This document shows positions 49,141-56,949 of a stretch of DNA of 64,000 bases, piece after piece. Within the stretch, counting starts at the first letter, position 1; each line of letters begins with the position of its first letter. The notes under the pieces were generated by a model. It was not told where the DNA came from. It saw only the letters and a program-made list of their open reading frames with translations, and ran no database searches. The DNA comes from SP197 sp965242595 (GTDB taxonomy: Bacteria; Pseudomonadota; Alphaproteobacteria; SP197), in assembly GCA_965242595.1 (NCBI GenBank), contig OZ251464.1:2108001-2172000 (forward strand). Reading direction: 5' to 3'. The position numbers and the translations under genes are program-made.

Positions 49141-50358
49141 GTGCTCATCGCGTCGCGCCAGCGGGTGCTGTGCCTGATCGCCCTGATCGGCGCCCTGTCG
49201 GTGGTGGCGACCACCAGCTCGCTCACCTGGCCCATCCTGGCCGAATCCCTGCGCAACCACGGCTTCGGCGAGGCGGCCATCAGCTTCAACGCCGCCGCCC
49301 AGTTCGCCGGCGTCGTGGTGGTGGCCCTGTTCGCCACCACCATCATCCCGCGCCTGGGCTTCCTCTATTCCATCGCGCTGGGGATCGGCGTGGTGGCGGT
49401 CATGCTGATCCTGCTGCCGCTGTGGCGCGATTACCATGTCTGGCTGGCGGTGCGTTTTCTGCTGGGGGTGGGCAACTCGCTGCTGTTCACCGCCGGCGAT
49501 ACCTGGATCAACCAGATTCTGGACGACCGGGTGCGCGGGCGCTGGCTGGGCGTCTATACCACCGTCGGCATGGCCGGCTGGGCGGTGGGGCCGATCGTCG
49601 GCTCGCAGCTCGATCCGGAGACCTTCTGGCCCTTCCTGTGCGGGCTGGCGGCGGTGGCCATGGGCGCCGTGCTGCTGTGGCCGGCCCGGCGCATCCATGT
49701 CGGCTTCGGCGCCGGGGAACGGCGCGGCGTGGGGCCGGGCAAGCTGCTGCCGGTGTTCTTCGCCGCGCCCACCGTGCTGCTGTCGTCGGCCATGTTCGGG
49801 ATGCTGGAAGGCGGCATGCAGTCCTTCGCCCATCTCTACAGCATGGACGTGCTGGGCCAGGAGTTCCGCCAGACCGGCTATGCCGTCATCTGGGTGGGCG
49901 CGCTGGGGGCGATCTTCTTCCAGTATCCGGCCGGCTGGCTGGCCGACAAGGTGGATCGGGGCTGGCTGCTGGTCGCCTGCGTGTTCGTGCTGGCCGGCGC
50001 CATCTTCGCCTTTCCGATGGCGCTGCGGGCGGGCGCCACCGGGCCGTGGTGGGCGCCGGCGGGCCTGCTGCTGTGGCTTGTGGTGTCGCTGTGGGGAGGC
50101 GCCATGGGGGCGATCTTCACGGTGGGGATCACCTTGCTGGGCGAACGCTTCCGCGCCGTCGAGCTGGTGGCGGCCAACGCCGTGTTCTCGCTGCTGTTCG
50201 GCGTCGGCGGCATGGCCGGGCCGATGGCGGTGGGCATGGCGATGGACGGTTTCGGCCCGGCGGGCTTTCCGGTCTCGCTGGTGGCCTTCGCCCTGCTCTA
50301 CGGCCTGTTCGCCGCCTGGCGCCAGGCGACGCGCCACCGCCGCCAGGCGGGCGCTTGA
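49141..50358 (+). CDS. MFS transporter
   Basis: 405-residue inner-membrane permease with about twelve hydrophobic segments. Features of the major facilitator fold: loop 2-3 region ATTIIPRLGFLYSIALG, DRVRGRWLGVYTTVGMAGWAVGPIVG (motif-C-like GxxxGPxxG) and FQYPAGWLADKVDRG in the second half. GTG 49141 starts 6 bases after the NUDIX stop. Substrate unknown. Confidence 0.88.
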   Translation: MLIASRQRVLCLIALIGALSVVATTSSLTWPILAESLRNHGFGEAAISFNAAAQFAGVVVVALFATTIIPRLGFLYSIALGIGVVAVMLILLPLWRDYHVWLAVRFLLGVGNSLLFTAGDTWINQILDDRVRGRWLGVYTTVGMAGWAVGPIVGSQLDPETFWPFLCGLAAVAMGAVLLWPARRIHVGFGAGERRGVGPGKLLPVFFAAPTVLLSSAMFGMLEGGMQSFAHLYSMDVLGQEFRQTGYAVIWVGALGAIFFQYPAGWLADKVDRGWLLVACVFVLAGAIFAFPMALRAGATGPWWAPAGLLLWLVVSLWGGAMGAIFTVGITLLGERFRAVELVAANAVFSLLFGVGGMAGPMAVGMAMDGFGPAGFPVSLVAFALLYGLFAAWRQATRHRRQAGA

Positions 50359-50382
50359 CAGGTCCACACCGGGCGCTACCCT
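50355..50382 (+). promoter_or_regulatory. Putative rpmG promoter
   Basis: TTGACA (50355-50360), 16-base spacer, TACCCT (50377-50382), 27 bases before the rpmG ATG. The -35 begins inside the last codon of the MFS gene. Pattern-based. Confidence 0.45.
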
Positions 50383-50409
50383 CCGCCTCCCTGCCCGAGG
50401 CGGACCGCC

Positions 50410-50577
50410 ATGGCAAAGCCCAACACCATCCTGATCAAGCTGGAGAGCACCGCCGATACCGGCTATTTCTACGTCACCCGGAAGAATCCCCGCACCCAGA
50501 CCGGCAAGCTCTCCCTGCGCAAATACGACCCGCGCGCCCGCAAGCACGTCCTGTTCAAGGAAACCAAGCTGAAATAG
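50410..50577 (+). CDS. rpmG: 50S ribosomal protein L33
   Basis: 55 residues beginning MAKPNTILIKLESTADTGYF, with YVTRKNPRTQTGKLSLRKYD and ending HVLFKETKLK: the cysteine-free (zinc-independent) L33 form usual in alphaproteobacteria. Component of the large ribosomal subunit near the E site. The ATG follows CCGAGGCGGACCGCC, with a moderate ribosome site. Downstream lies tRNA-His. Confidence 0.97.
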   Translation: MAKPNTILIKLESTADTGYFYVTRKNPRTQTGKLSLRKYDPRARKHVLFKETKLK

Positions 50578-50585
50578 CGCCCCGC

Positions 50586-50614
50586 TTGACAGCCTGGCGC
50601 CGGCAACCTTAGGG
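50586..50614 (+). promoter_or_regulatory. Putative tRNA-His promoter
   Basis: TTGACA (50586-50591), 17-base spacer, TTAGGG (50609-50614), ending 11 bases before the mature tRNA 5' end. Lies just after the rpmG stop. The -10 match is weak. Confidence 0.4.
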
Positions 50615-50625
50615 AAGGCGCGGGC

Positions 50626-50703
50626 GGTGGCTATAGCTCAGCCGGTTAGAGCGCCTGGTTGTGGTCCAGGAGGCCGTCGGTTCGAATCCGACTAGCCACC
50701 CCA
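50626..50703 (+). tRNA. tRNA-His (anticodon GTG)
   Basis: Cloverleaf: extra G(-1) at 50626 facing C73, acceptor GTGGCTA/TAGCCAC, D-arm GCTC...GAGC, anticodon stem CCTGG/CCAGG with loop TTGTGGT (anticodon GTG), T-arm GTCGG TTCGAAT CCGAC, and an encoded CCA at 50701-50703. The G(-1):C73 pair is the histidine identity element. Confidence 0.98.
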
Positions 50704-50806
50704 CCGGCTGCCCCGCTTCCCCGGTTTCGTTCCCCCGATTTCATTCATCATGCCCCCTGGCGGCGAAGCGGTTGCCTTGCGGGCGCCGGTTTGGTGTCAT
50801 GGTGCC

Positions 50807-51304
50807 ATGCTGTCTCTCCGCCTCCTCGCTGCCGCCATCCTCGCCGTCCTGCCGCTGGCGGCGGGGCAGGCGGGCTGCACCGATCTGCCGGCGGCAGGCA
50901 TCGACTGGCGCAGCTGCAACCTTTCCGGGCGGGATTTCCCCGCCGCCGTCATGGCCGGCGGCAATCTGCGCGGCGTCGCCCTCAGCAATGCCGACCTTTC
51001 CGGCAGCGACCTTTCCAACATCGACGGCTACCGCGCCCGCTTCGTCGAATCCGACCTTTCCCGCGCCATTCTCGACGGCGCGACCCTGACCGACGCCCGC
51101 TTCGACCGCGCCCGGCTGGCCGGCGCCTCGCTGCGCGGCGTCAAGGCGCGGGGCGCCAAATTCATGTTCGCCGACCTTTCGGGGGCGGACCTCACCGGCG
51201 CCAATCTGCGCGATGCCGATTTCACCGGCGCCGATCTTTCCGGGGCCAGGTGGACCGACGGCGACAAGCTGTGCGCCGAAGGCTCCCTCGGCCTGTGCCA
51301 CTGA
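50807..51304 (+). CDS. Secreted pentapeptide-repeat protein
   Basis: 165 residues with a signal peptide (MLSLRLLAAAILAVLPLAAG) followed by about 20 tandem A(D/N)LSG-type pentapeptides such as NADLSGSDLS, FADLSGADLTGANL and FTGADLSGARW, forming a right-handed quadrilateral beta-helix. Cysteines flank the repeat (CTDLPAAGIDWRSC near the start, LCAEGSLGLC at the end). Probably periplasmic; role unknown. The ATG at 50807 gives the signal peptide; a longer frame from 50750 would bury it. Confidence 0.85.
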   Translation: MLSLRLLAAAILAVLPLAAGQAGCTDLPAAGIDWRSCNLSGRDFPAAVMAGGNLRGVALSNADLSGSDLSNIDGYRARFVESDLSRAILDGATLTDARFDRARLAGASLRGVKARGAKFMFADLSGADLTGANLRDADFTGADLSGARWTDGDKLCAEGSLGLCH

Positions 51305-51366
51305 CCTGGACAGCGGCGGGGCGGGCGGGCAGCATCGCCCGGCCGTTGGCAGCGATGGAAGCGAAC

Positions 51367-52548
51367 ATGCAAGAGGAAGCGACGACGCTGGCACAGCTTG
51401 TGGACGAGCTGCGCGCCCTGGCCGAAGGCCCCTTCGAGGCCGCCCGCGCGGCCCCGGCCGCCATCTACACCTCGCCCCGCATCCTGGAGCTGGAACAGCG
51501 CCACATCTTCGCCAGAGAGTGGCTGTGCGCCGGTCGGGCCGAGGCGCTGGCCAGGGCGGGCGACTATCTCACCATGGAGATCGCCGGCCAGCCGATCTTC
51601 ATCGTGAAGGGGCGCGACGGCGAAATCCGCGCCCTTTCCAATGTCTGCCTGCACCGCATGAGCGTGCTGCTGGAAGGGCGCGGCAACTGCAAAACCGTCT
51701 CCTGCCCCTATCACGCCTGGACCTACGACCTGGACGGGCGGCTGCTGGCCGCGCCCTATATGGACAAAAGCCCCGCCTTCCGCCGCCAGGACTACCGCCT
51801 GCCCCAGCTGCGCTGCGAGCTGTGGGACGGCTGGATCTACGTTTCGCTGAACCCGGAGATCGCGCCGGTGGCGCAGCGTCTGGCGGCGGTGAAGGAAGAG
51901 GTGACCGGGCGCTACCGCTTCGAAGATTACCGCGAGGCCTGGCGCGAAGAGCGCATCTGGAACACCAACTGGAAGATCCTGGCCGAGAATTTCATGGAAA
52001 GCTACCACCTGTTCCGGCTTCACCGCGCCACGGTGGGGCCGCAATCGCGGGTGGACGAGATGCGCATGCCGCCGGGCGGGCGGGCCTTCAACCACCACTG
52101 GATCACCAAGGAATCGGATTTCGCGCTGGCCAACGCCCACCCCGATTGCACCTATCTGGAGGGCGAATGGCGCCGCACCACGGCGCTCGTCACCATCTAT
52201 CCCAGCCACATGATCACGCTGACGCCGGGCTATTTCTGGTATCTGTCGTTGCAACCCCACGGCAGCGGCCAGGTGAAAATCCTCTATGGCGGTGGCATGG
52301 CGCCGGATTTCGTCGCCGACCCGAAGGGCGCAGAGCATATCGCGGCCGCCAAGGCGCTGCTGGACGCGGTCAACGAAGAGGATCGGACGGGCACCGAGGC
52401 GGTCATGCGCGGCATGAGGGCGAACCTCGCCCGCCCCGGCCATCTCAGCTATCTGGAACGGCCCAATTTCGAATTCTGCCAGTATCTCGCCCGCCGCCTG
52501 GCCGGCAGCGCGGCCTGCCCCCGGCCGCTGGCCGCCGCCGCGCGCTGA
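51367..52548 (+). CDS. Rieske non-heme iron oxygenase alpha subunit
   Basis: 393 residues. Rieske [2Fe-2S] motif CLHRMSVLLEG ... CPYHAW (C-x-H ... C-x-x-H); catalytic iron site NTNWKILAENFMESYHLFRLH, providing the two His of the His-His-Asp triad. This domain arrangement is shared by carnitine/choline/stachydrine-type monooxygenases and aromatic dioxygenases. ATG 51367 has GGAAG upstream; ATG 51355 is also in frame. Its reductase partner is not in the window. Confidence 0.92.
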   Translation: MQEEATTLAQLVDELRALAEGPFEAARAAPAAIYTSPRILELEQRHIFAREWLCAGRAEALARAGDYLTMEIAGQPIFIVKGRDGEIRALSNVCLHRMSVLLEGRGNCKTVSCPYHAWTYDLDGRLLAAPYMDKSPAFRRQDYRLPQLRCELWDGWIYVSLNPEIAPVAQRLAAVKEEVTGRYRFEDYREAWREERIWNTNWKILAENFMESYHLFRLHRATVGPQSRVDEMRMPPGGRAFNHHWITKESDFALANAHPDCTYLEGEWRRTTALVTIYPSHMITLTPGYFWYLSLQPHGSGQVKILYGGGMAPDFVADPKGAEHIAAAKALLDAVNEEDRTGTEAVMRGMRANLARPGHLSYLERPNFEFCQYLARRLAGSAACPRPLAAAAR

Positions 52549-52570
52549 AGCCGGCGGCGGGCCGCCCGCC

Positions 52571-53584
52571 ATGCCAGCGATTCCCGCCCGGGGCGGCCGG
52601 GGCCAGCGTGCGGCCAAAGGCGCGGCCAGACCGGCGATCTTCGTCACCCGCCGCCTGCCCGAGGCGGTGGAAGCCAGGCTGCGGCGCGATTACCGCCCCC
52701 GCCTGAACGCCAGCGACCGCCTGCTTTCGGTAGAGGAGATCGTGGCCGGCAGCCGCGGCGCCGACGCCATCCTGCCCTGCCCCACCGAACGGCTGGACGG
52801 CGCCACCATCGCCCGCCTCGATGCCAGCGTGAAGGTCATCGCCGCCTTTTCGGTGGGCTATGAGCATATCGACATCGCCGCTGCGGCCCGGCGCGGCATC
52901 GTCGTCACCAACACCCCCGATGTGCTGACCGACGCCACCGCCGACATCGCCATGCTGCTGATCCTGGGCGCCGCAAGGCGCGCCCATGAGGGCCAGGCGC
53001 TGCTGCGCCAGGGGCGCTGGGGCGCCTGGACGCCCACCGCCATGCGCGGCGTTCACGTCACCGGCAGCCGGCTGGGCATTCTGGGCATGGGCAGGATCGG
53101 GCGGGCGCTGGCGCGGCGCGGGCGCGGCTTTGCCATGGCGGTGCACTACCACAACCGCCGCCGCCTGGCGCCCGCCGAAGAGCAAGGCGCCCGTTTCCAC
53201 GCCGAGCTCGACGGCCTGCTCGCCGTCAGCGACATCCTTTCGATCCACTGCCCTTCGACGCCGGAGACGCGCGGCCTGATCGATGCCGCCCGCCTCGCCC
53301 GGCTGCCGCCGGGGGCCATCGTGGTCAATACCGCGCGCGGCGATATCGTCGTGGACGAGGCGCTGATCGCGGCGCTGGAATGCGGGCGGCTGTTCGCGGC
53401 CGGCCTCGATGTCTATGCCGGCGAACCCACCCTGCATCCCGGCTATCTGCGGCTGGCAAACGCCTTCCTGCTGCCGCATATGGGCAGCGCCACCGTGGCG
53501 ACCCGCGACGCCATGGGCTTTCGCGCCCTCGACAACCTGGATGCCTTCTTCGCCGGGCGGACGCCGCCCGACCGGGTGGCCTGA
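52571..53584 (+). CDS. D-2-hydroxyacid dehydrogenase (glyoxylate/hydroxypyruvate reductase-like)
   Basis: NAD(P)-dependent, 337 residues. Substrate-domain motif AAFSVGYEHID; nucleotide loop GILGMGRIGRALARRG; catalytic Arg in VNTARGDIVVDEAL, Glu in AGLDVYAGEP and His in LLPHMGSAT. An Ala/Gly/Arg-rich N-terminal extension of about 20 residues may mean a later start. Follows the Rieske gene by 22 bases on the same strand. Confidence 0.92.
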   Translation: MPAIPARGGRGQRAAKGAARPAIFVTRRLPEAVEARLRRDYRPRLNASDRLLSVEEIVAGSRGADAILPCPTERLDGATIARLDASVKVIAAFSVGYEHIDIAAAARRGIVVTNTPDVLTDATADIAMLLILGAARRAHEGQALLRQGRWGAWTPTAMRGVHVTGSRLGILGMGRIGRALARRGRGFAMAVHYHNRRRLAPAEEQGARFHAELDGLLAVSDILSIHCPSTPETRGLIDAARLARLPPGAIVVNTARGDIVVDEALIAALECGRLFAAGLDVYAGEPTLHPGYLRLANAFLLPHMGSATVATRDAMGFRALDNLDAFFAGRTPPDRVA

Positions 53585-53625
53585 CCGACGCCGGCCACAT
53601 TAACTCCGGGCGTCAATTCCGGACG

Positions 53626-54579
53626 TTAATTCCGGGGACGCCGCACCGGCACCGCCGGGCCATAGCGGGCCATCGCCGCCGCCATCCGCTCCAGCAGCGC
53701 ATCCCGTTCGAGGCCCGCCACCATAAGATGCGGCCCGGCGCCGCGCCGGATGAGGGTGCGCCCGCGCTGTTCTCCCTCCAGCACCACATCGACGGCGCAG
53801 GCCTCCAGCGTGAAGAGCTCCGGCCACAGCAGCAGCGCCGTCACCGCCGCGTCGTGCAGCGCCAGCGGCGCCTTCTGGGGGCGGCATGGGCGCCACATGG
53901 CCGCCACCGCCCGGCCCGGCGCGCCGAACCCCGCCATGGCCTGGAACCAGCCCGCAGCGGGCAGCAGGCGGCGGGTGGCGTCGAGGGTGACGAGGGTGAC
54001 GGGCACCACGGCGGCGAACACGCGGGCGGCGGCCTCGGGATCGACATGGATGTTGAACTCGGCATGGGGCGTCACATTGCCCCGTTCCCGGGCGCCGCCC
54101 ATAACCGTCAGGCAGGCGATCCTGGCGGCGATGGCGGGGTGTTTCTCCAGCGCCACGGCCAGATTGGTCAGCGGCCCCAGCGCCGCCAGCGCCGGGGGCG
54201 CGTCGGCCAGCAGCAGCCGCGCCAGGGCCGCCGTGGTATGGGGCGATTGCGGCCCACGCCGCGGCGGGGGCAGGCCCGAGCCGCCCAGCCCGTCGGCGCC
54301 GTGGACGTGTTCGGCCGTGGCGCCAGCGCCCGCCAGCGGCCCGGCGCAGCCGGCATGGACCGGCAGATCGCCGCGCCCGGCCGCCTCGACGATGCGCCGG
54401 GCGTTACGGGCGGTCTGGGCCAGGGCCACATTGCCGGCAACGGCGGTGATCGCAAGCGGACGCAGCGCCTCCGGCATGGCCAGCGCCAGAAACAGGGCGA
54501 AGGCATCGTCCTTGCCCGGATCGCAATCGATGACAACCGGCAGGGGCGGGGCGCTGCGGGCGGGCGGCATGGCCGTCAT
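53626..54579 (-). CDS. Nucleoside hydrolase (inosine-uridine preferring type)
   Basis: Calcium-dependent N-ribohydrolase, 317 residues. The N-terminal VVIDCDPGKDDAFALFLAL keeps the DxDxxxDD calcium motif; AVAGNVALAQTARNA; ALGPLTNLAVAL; LTVMGGARERGNVTPHAEFNIHVDPEAA; and a late HDAAVTALLL with the catalytic-site His. ATG 54579 gives a normal N-terminus. Divergent from the iron alcohol dehydrogenase gene. Confidence 0.93.
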   Translation of the reverse strand: MTAMPPARSAPPLPVVIDCDPGKDDAFALFLALAMPEALRPLAITAVAGNVALAQTARNARRIVEAAGRGDLPVHAGCAGPLAGAGATAEHVHGADGLGGSGLPPPRRGPQSPHTTAALARLLLADAPPALAALGPLTNLAVALEKHPAIAARIACLTVMGGARERGNVTPHAEFNIHVDPEAAARVFAAVVPVTLVTLDATRRLLPAAGWFQAMAGFGAPGRAVAAMWRPCRPQKAPLALHDAAVTALLLWPELFTLEACAVDVVLEGEQRGRTLIRRGAGPHLMVAGLERDALLERMAAAMARYGPAVPVRRPRN

Positions 54580-54652
54580 CTTGCATGGCAGCGGCCGGCA
54601 AGGCAAAGGGAAGCGCCCGCCACGAACACGATGGACGCGCGAGGACCACGCC

Positions 54653-55822
54653 ATGGACGCCGCCTGCCCCGCCGCCGACTGGAGCTATCCCACCGCCATC
54701 CGCTTCGGCCCCGGCCGCATCCGCGAGCTGGCCGCCGCCTGCCGGGCGCTGGGGGTGGCGCGCCCGCTGCTGGTGACCGATCCCGGCCTGGCCGGCCTGG
54801 ACCCGGTGGCGGCGGCGCGCGAGGCGCTGCGGGCGGGCGGCCTGGCCTGCGCCCTGTTCTGCGATGCGCGCCCCAACCCCAGCGCCGCCGATGTGGCGCT
54901 GGGGGTCGAGGCGCTGCGTGAAGGCGGCCATGACGGCGTGGTGGCGCTGGGCGGCGGCAGCGCCATGGACGCCGGCAAGGCCATCGCCTTCATGGCCGGC
55001 CAGAAGCGGCCGCTGTTCGATTTCGAGGACAGGGGCGAGAATTGGAGGCGGGCGGATGCCGGCGCCATCCTGCCCATCCTGGCCGTGCCCACCACCGCCG
55101 GCACCGGCGCCGAAGTGGGCCGGGCGGCGGTGATCGTGGACGAGGCGGGGCCAGCCAAGAAGATCGTCTTCCACCCCGCCATGCTGCCCGGCATCGTGAT
55201 CGCCGATCCCGAGCTCACCACCGGCCTGCCGCCGGCGCTGACCGCCTGGACCGGCATGGACGCGCTGGCCCACGCCCTGGAGGCCTTCTCTGCCCCCGGT
55301 TTCCACCCCATGGCCGACGGCATCGCCCTGGAAGCCATGCGGCTGGTGAAGGAATGGCTGCCGGTGGCGGTTGCCGATGGCGCCAATCTGGCCGGGCGCG
55401 GCCATATGCAGGCGGCCGCCGCCATGGGCGCGGTGGCGTTTCAAAAGGGGCTGGGCGCCATCCACGCCCTGGCGCACCCCATCGGCGCCCTGTTCGACAG
55501 CCATCACGGGCGCACCAACGCGGTGCTGATGCCTTACGTGATGGCCTTCAACCGCGATGCCGTGGCGCCGCGCTATGCCCGCCTGGCGCGCTATCTGAAT
55601 CTGGCCGGCGGCGATTTCGACGCCGTCATGGCCTGGGTGCTGGAGCTGCGCGCCACGCTGGCCATCGAGCACGACCTGGCATCGATCGGCGTCGATGCCA
55701 CCCGCGCCGACGAAATCGCCCGCCAAGCGCTGGCCGATCCCAGCGGCGCCACCAACCCGCGCCCGCTGACTGGCGACGATTTGGCGCGGCTGTTCCAGGA
55801 CGCCTGCGCCGGCAGGCTGTGA
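54653..55822 (+). CDS. Iron-containing alcohol dehydrogenase
   Basis: Group III metal-dependent alcohol dehydrogenase, 389 residues. VALGGGSAMDAGKAIAFM (NAD site), VPTTAGTGAEV, ADPELTTGLPPALTAWTGMDALAHALEAF (metal Asp and His), and FQKGLGAIHALAHPIGALFDSHHGRTNAVLMPY (metal His residues). GAGGA lies 7 bases before the ATG. Substrate unknown; relatives act on ethanol, 1,3-propanediol, lactaldehyde or maleylacetate. Confidence 0.94.
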   Translation: MDAACPAADWSYPTAIRFGPGRIRELAAACRALGVARPLLVTDPGLAGLDPVAAAREALRAGGLACALFCDARPNPSAADVALGVEALREGGHDGVVALGGGSAMDAGKAIAFMAGQKRPLFDFEDRGENWRRADAGAILPILAVPTTAGTGAEVGRAAVIVDEAGPAKKIVFHPAMLPGIVIADPELTTGLPPALTAWTGMDALAHALEAFSAPGFHPMADGIALEAMRLVKEWLPVAVADGANLAGRGHMQAAAAMGAVAFQKGLGAIHALAHPIGALFDSHHGRTNAVLMPYVMAFNRDAVAPRYARLARYLNLAGGDFDAVMAWVLELRATLAIEHDLASIGVDATRADEIARQALADPSGATNPRPLTGDDLARLFQDACAGRL

Positions 55823-55825
55823 CGC

Positions 55826-56827
55826 CTAGCGCCACACCGCTTCGGCGATGCGCATGAAATTGCCGCCCATCACGCCCGCCACATCGGCTTCGTGCCAGCC
55901 GCGCCGGAACAGCTCTGCGGCCAGCGGGGCCAGCTGGGCGGGGTGGGCGCAATCGACCCGGGGCCAGTTGTATTGGCCGGGCGGCCAGTAGGCGGGGTTG
56001 CGCTGCGTCACCTCGGCCAGGTCTTCGCCGTCTTCGCCTTCGAAGGCGTAATCCAGGCCGATGCCGACATGGCCAGGCCCGATCAGCCCGGCATAGTACT
56101 CGATGTGATCGGCCAGGGTTTGGGTGCGGATGTCGTTGGCGCCCAGGAAGATGCCGATGCCCACCACCCCCACCACGCCGCCGGTGGCGGCGCAGGCCCG
56201 GGCCTGGTCGTCGCGGATGTTGCGCTGATGGTCCCACAGCGCGCGCGGATTGGAATGGGAGAAGATGCAGGGCGCGCTGGAAAGCTCCATCGCCTCCATG
56301 GTGGTGGTGTAGGCGCTGTGGGAACAATCGACCACCATGCCCAGCCGGTTCATCTCGGCGATGACGGCGCGCCCGAAATCGGTGAGCCCCGTGTCCCGGT
56401 CGTGGCAGCCGCCGCCCGCCAGATTGTTGCGATTGTAGGCGAACAGCATCTGGCGCACCCCCAGGGCGTGATAGAGCGCCACCATGTCCAGGGAGCCGTC
56501 CAGCGCGTTCATGCCTTCCAGATCGAAGGTGACGGCGAGCTCGCCCGCCGCCTTGGCGCGGCGCACCTCCGCCACGCTGGAGACCAGGCGATAGCCATCG
56601 CTGGCGAGGATCCAGCGCCGGAAGGCCGCCAGCGATTTCACGCTGTCGCGCCAATCCATGACGTCGTAGCCGACATCGATGCTGAGATAGTTCACCCCCG
56701 CCCGTTTCCAGATGGCAAGCTTGGAGAGATCGACCGCAGGGTCGGGGCCGAAACCGGCGTGGTTGTCCCAGATCACCCGTTCGTCGAACAGCCGCCCGGC
56801 GGCGGCGCGCGCCTCCTCCGCCTTCAT
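55826..56827 (-). CDS. M19 membrane-dipeptidase family protein with altered first metal motif
   Basis: Zinc TIM-barrel dipeptidase family, 333 residues. VTFDLEGMNAL (bridging Glu), VDCSHSAYTTT and IFSHSNPRALWDHQRNI (second-metal His residues), GIGLDYAFEG (late Asp). The first motif, canonically H-x-D, reads IWDNHAGFGPD: the His is kept but Asp is replaced by Gly, as may occur in a divergent subfamily. GGGGAG precedes ATG 56827. Activity on dipeptides is therefore uncertain. Confidence 0.87.
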   Translation of the reverse strand: MKAEEARAAAGRLFDERVIWDNHAGFGPDPAVDLSKLAIWKRAGVNYLSIDVGYDVMDWRDSVKSLAAFRRWILASDGYRLVSSVAEVRRAKAAGELAVTFDLEGMNALDGSLDMVALYHALGVRQMLFAYNRNNLAGGGCHDRDTGLTDFGRAVIAEMNRLGMVVDCSHSAYTTTMEAMELSSAPCIFSHSNPRALWDHQRNIRDDQARACAATGGVVGVVGIGIFLGANDIRTQTLADHIEYYAGLIGPGHVGIGLDYAFEGEDGEDLAEVTQRNPAYWPPGQYNWPRVDCAHPAQLAPLAAELFRRGWHEADVAGVMGGNFMRIAEAVWR

Positions 56828-56949
56828 CGCCACATCTCCCCGCAGCCGGCGGCCAGGATAGCACAGCCGCCGTTCCGGGGCGCGAATCGGGGCGGCGGGC
56901 GCCCGGAAGGCGGCACCATCGCGTAACATGCGCTGCCATAGCCGCCATA

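Noticed and set aside
48391..50547. 718-codon antisense frame over NUDIX, MFS and rpmG
   Set aside because: Composition-driven open frame; it would cover three well-supported genes.
50626..50703. tRNA-His as integration site for an element
   Set aside because: No duplicate of the tRNA 3' end or integrase gene was seen nearby; the accessory island lies 10 kb away.
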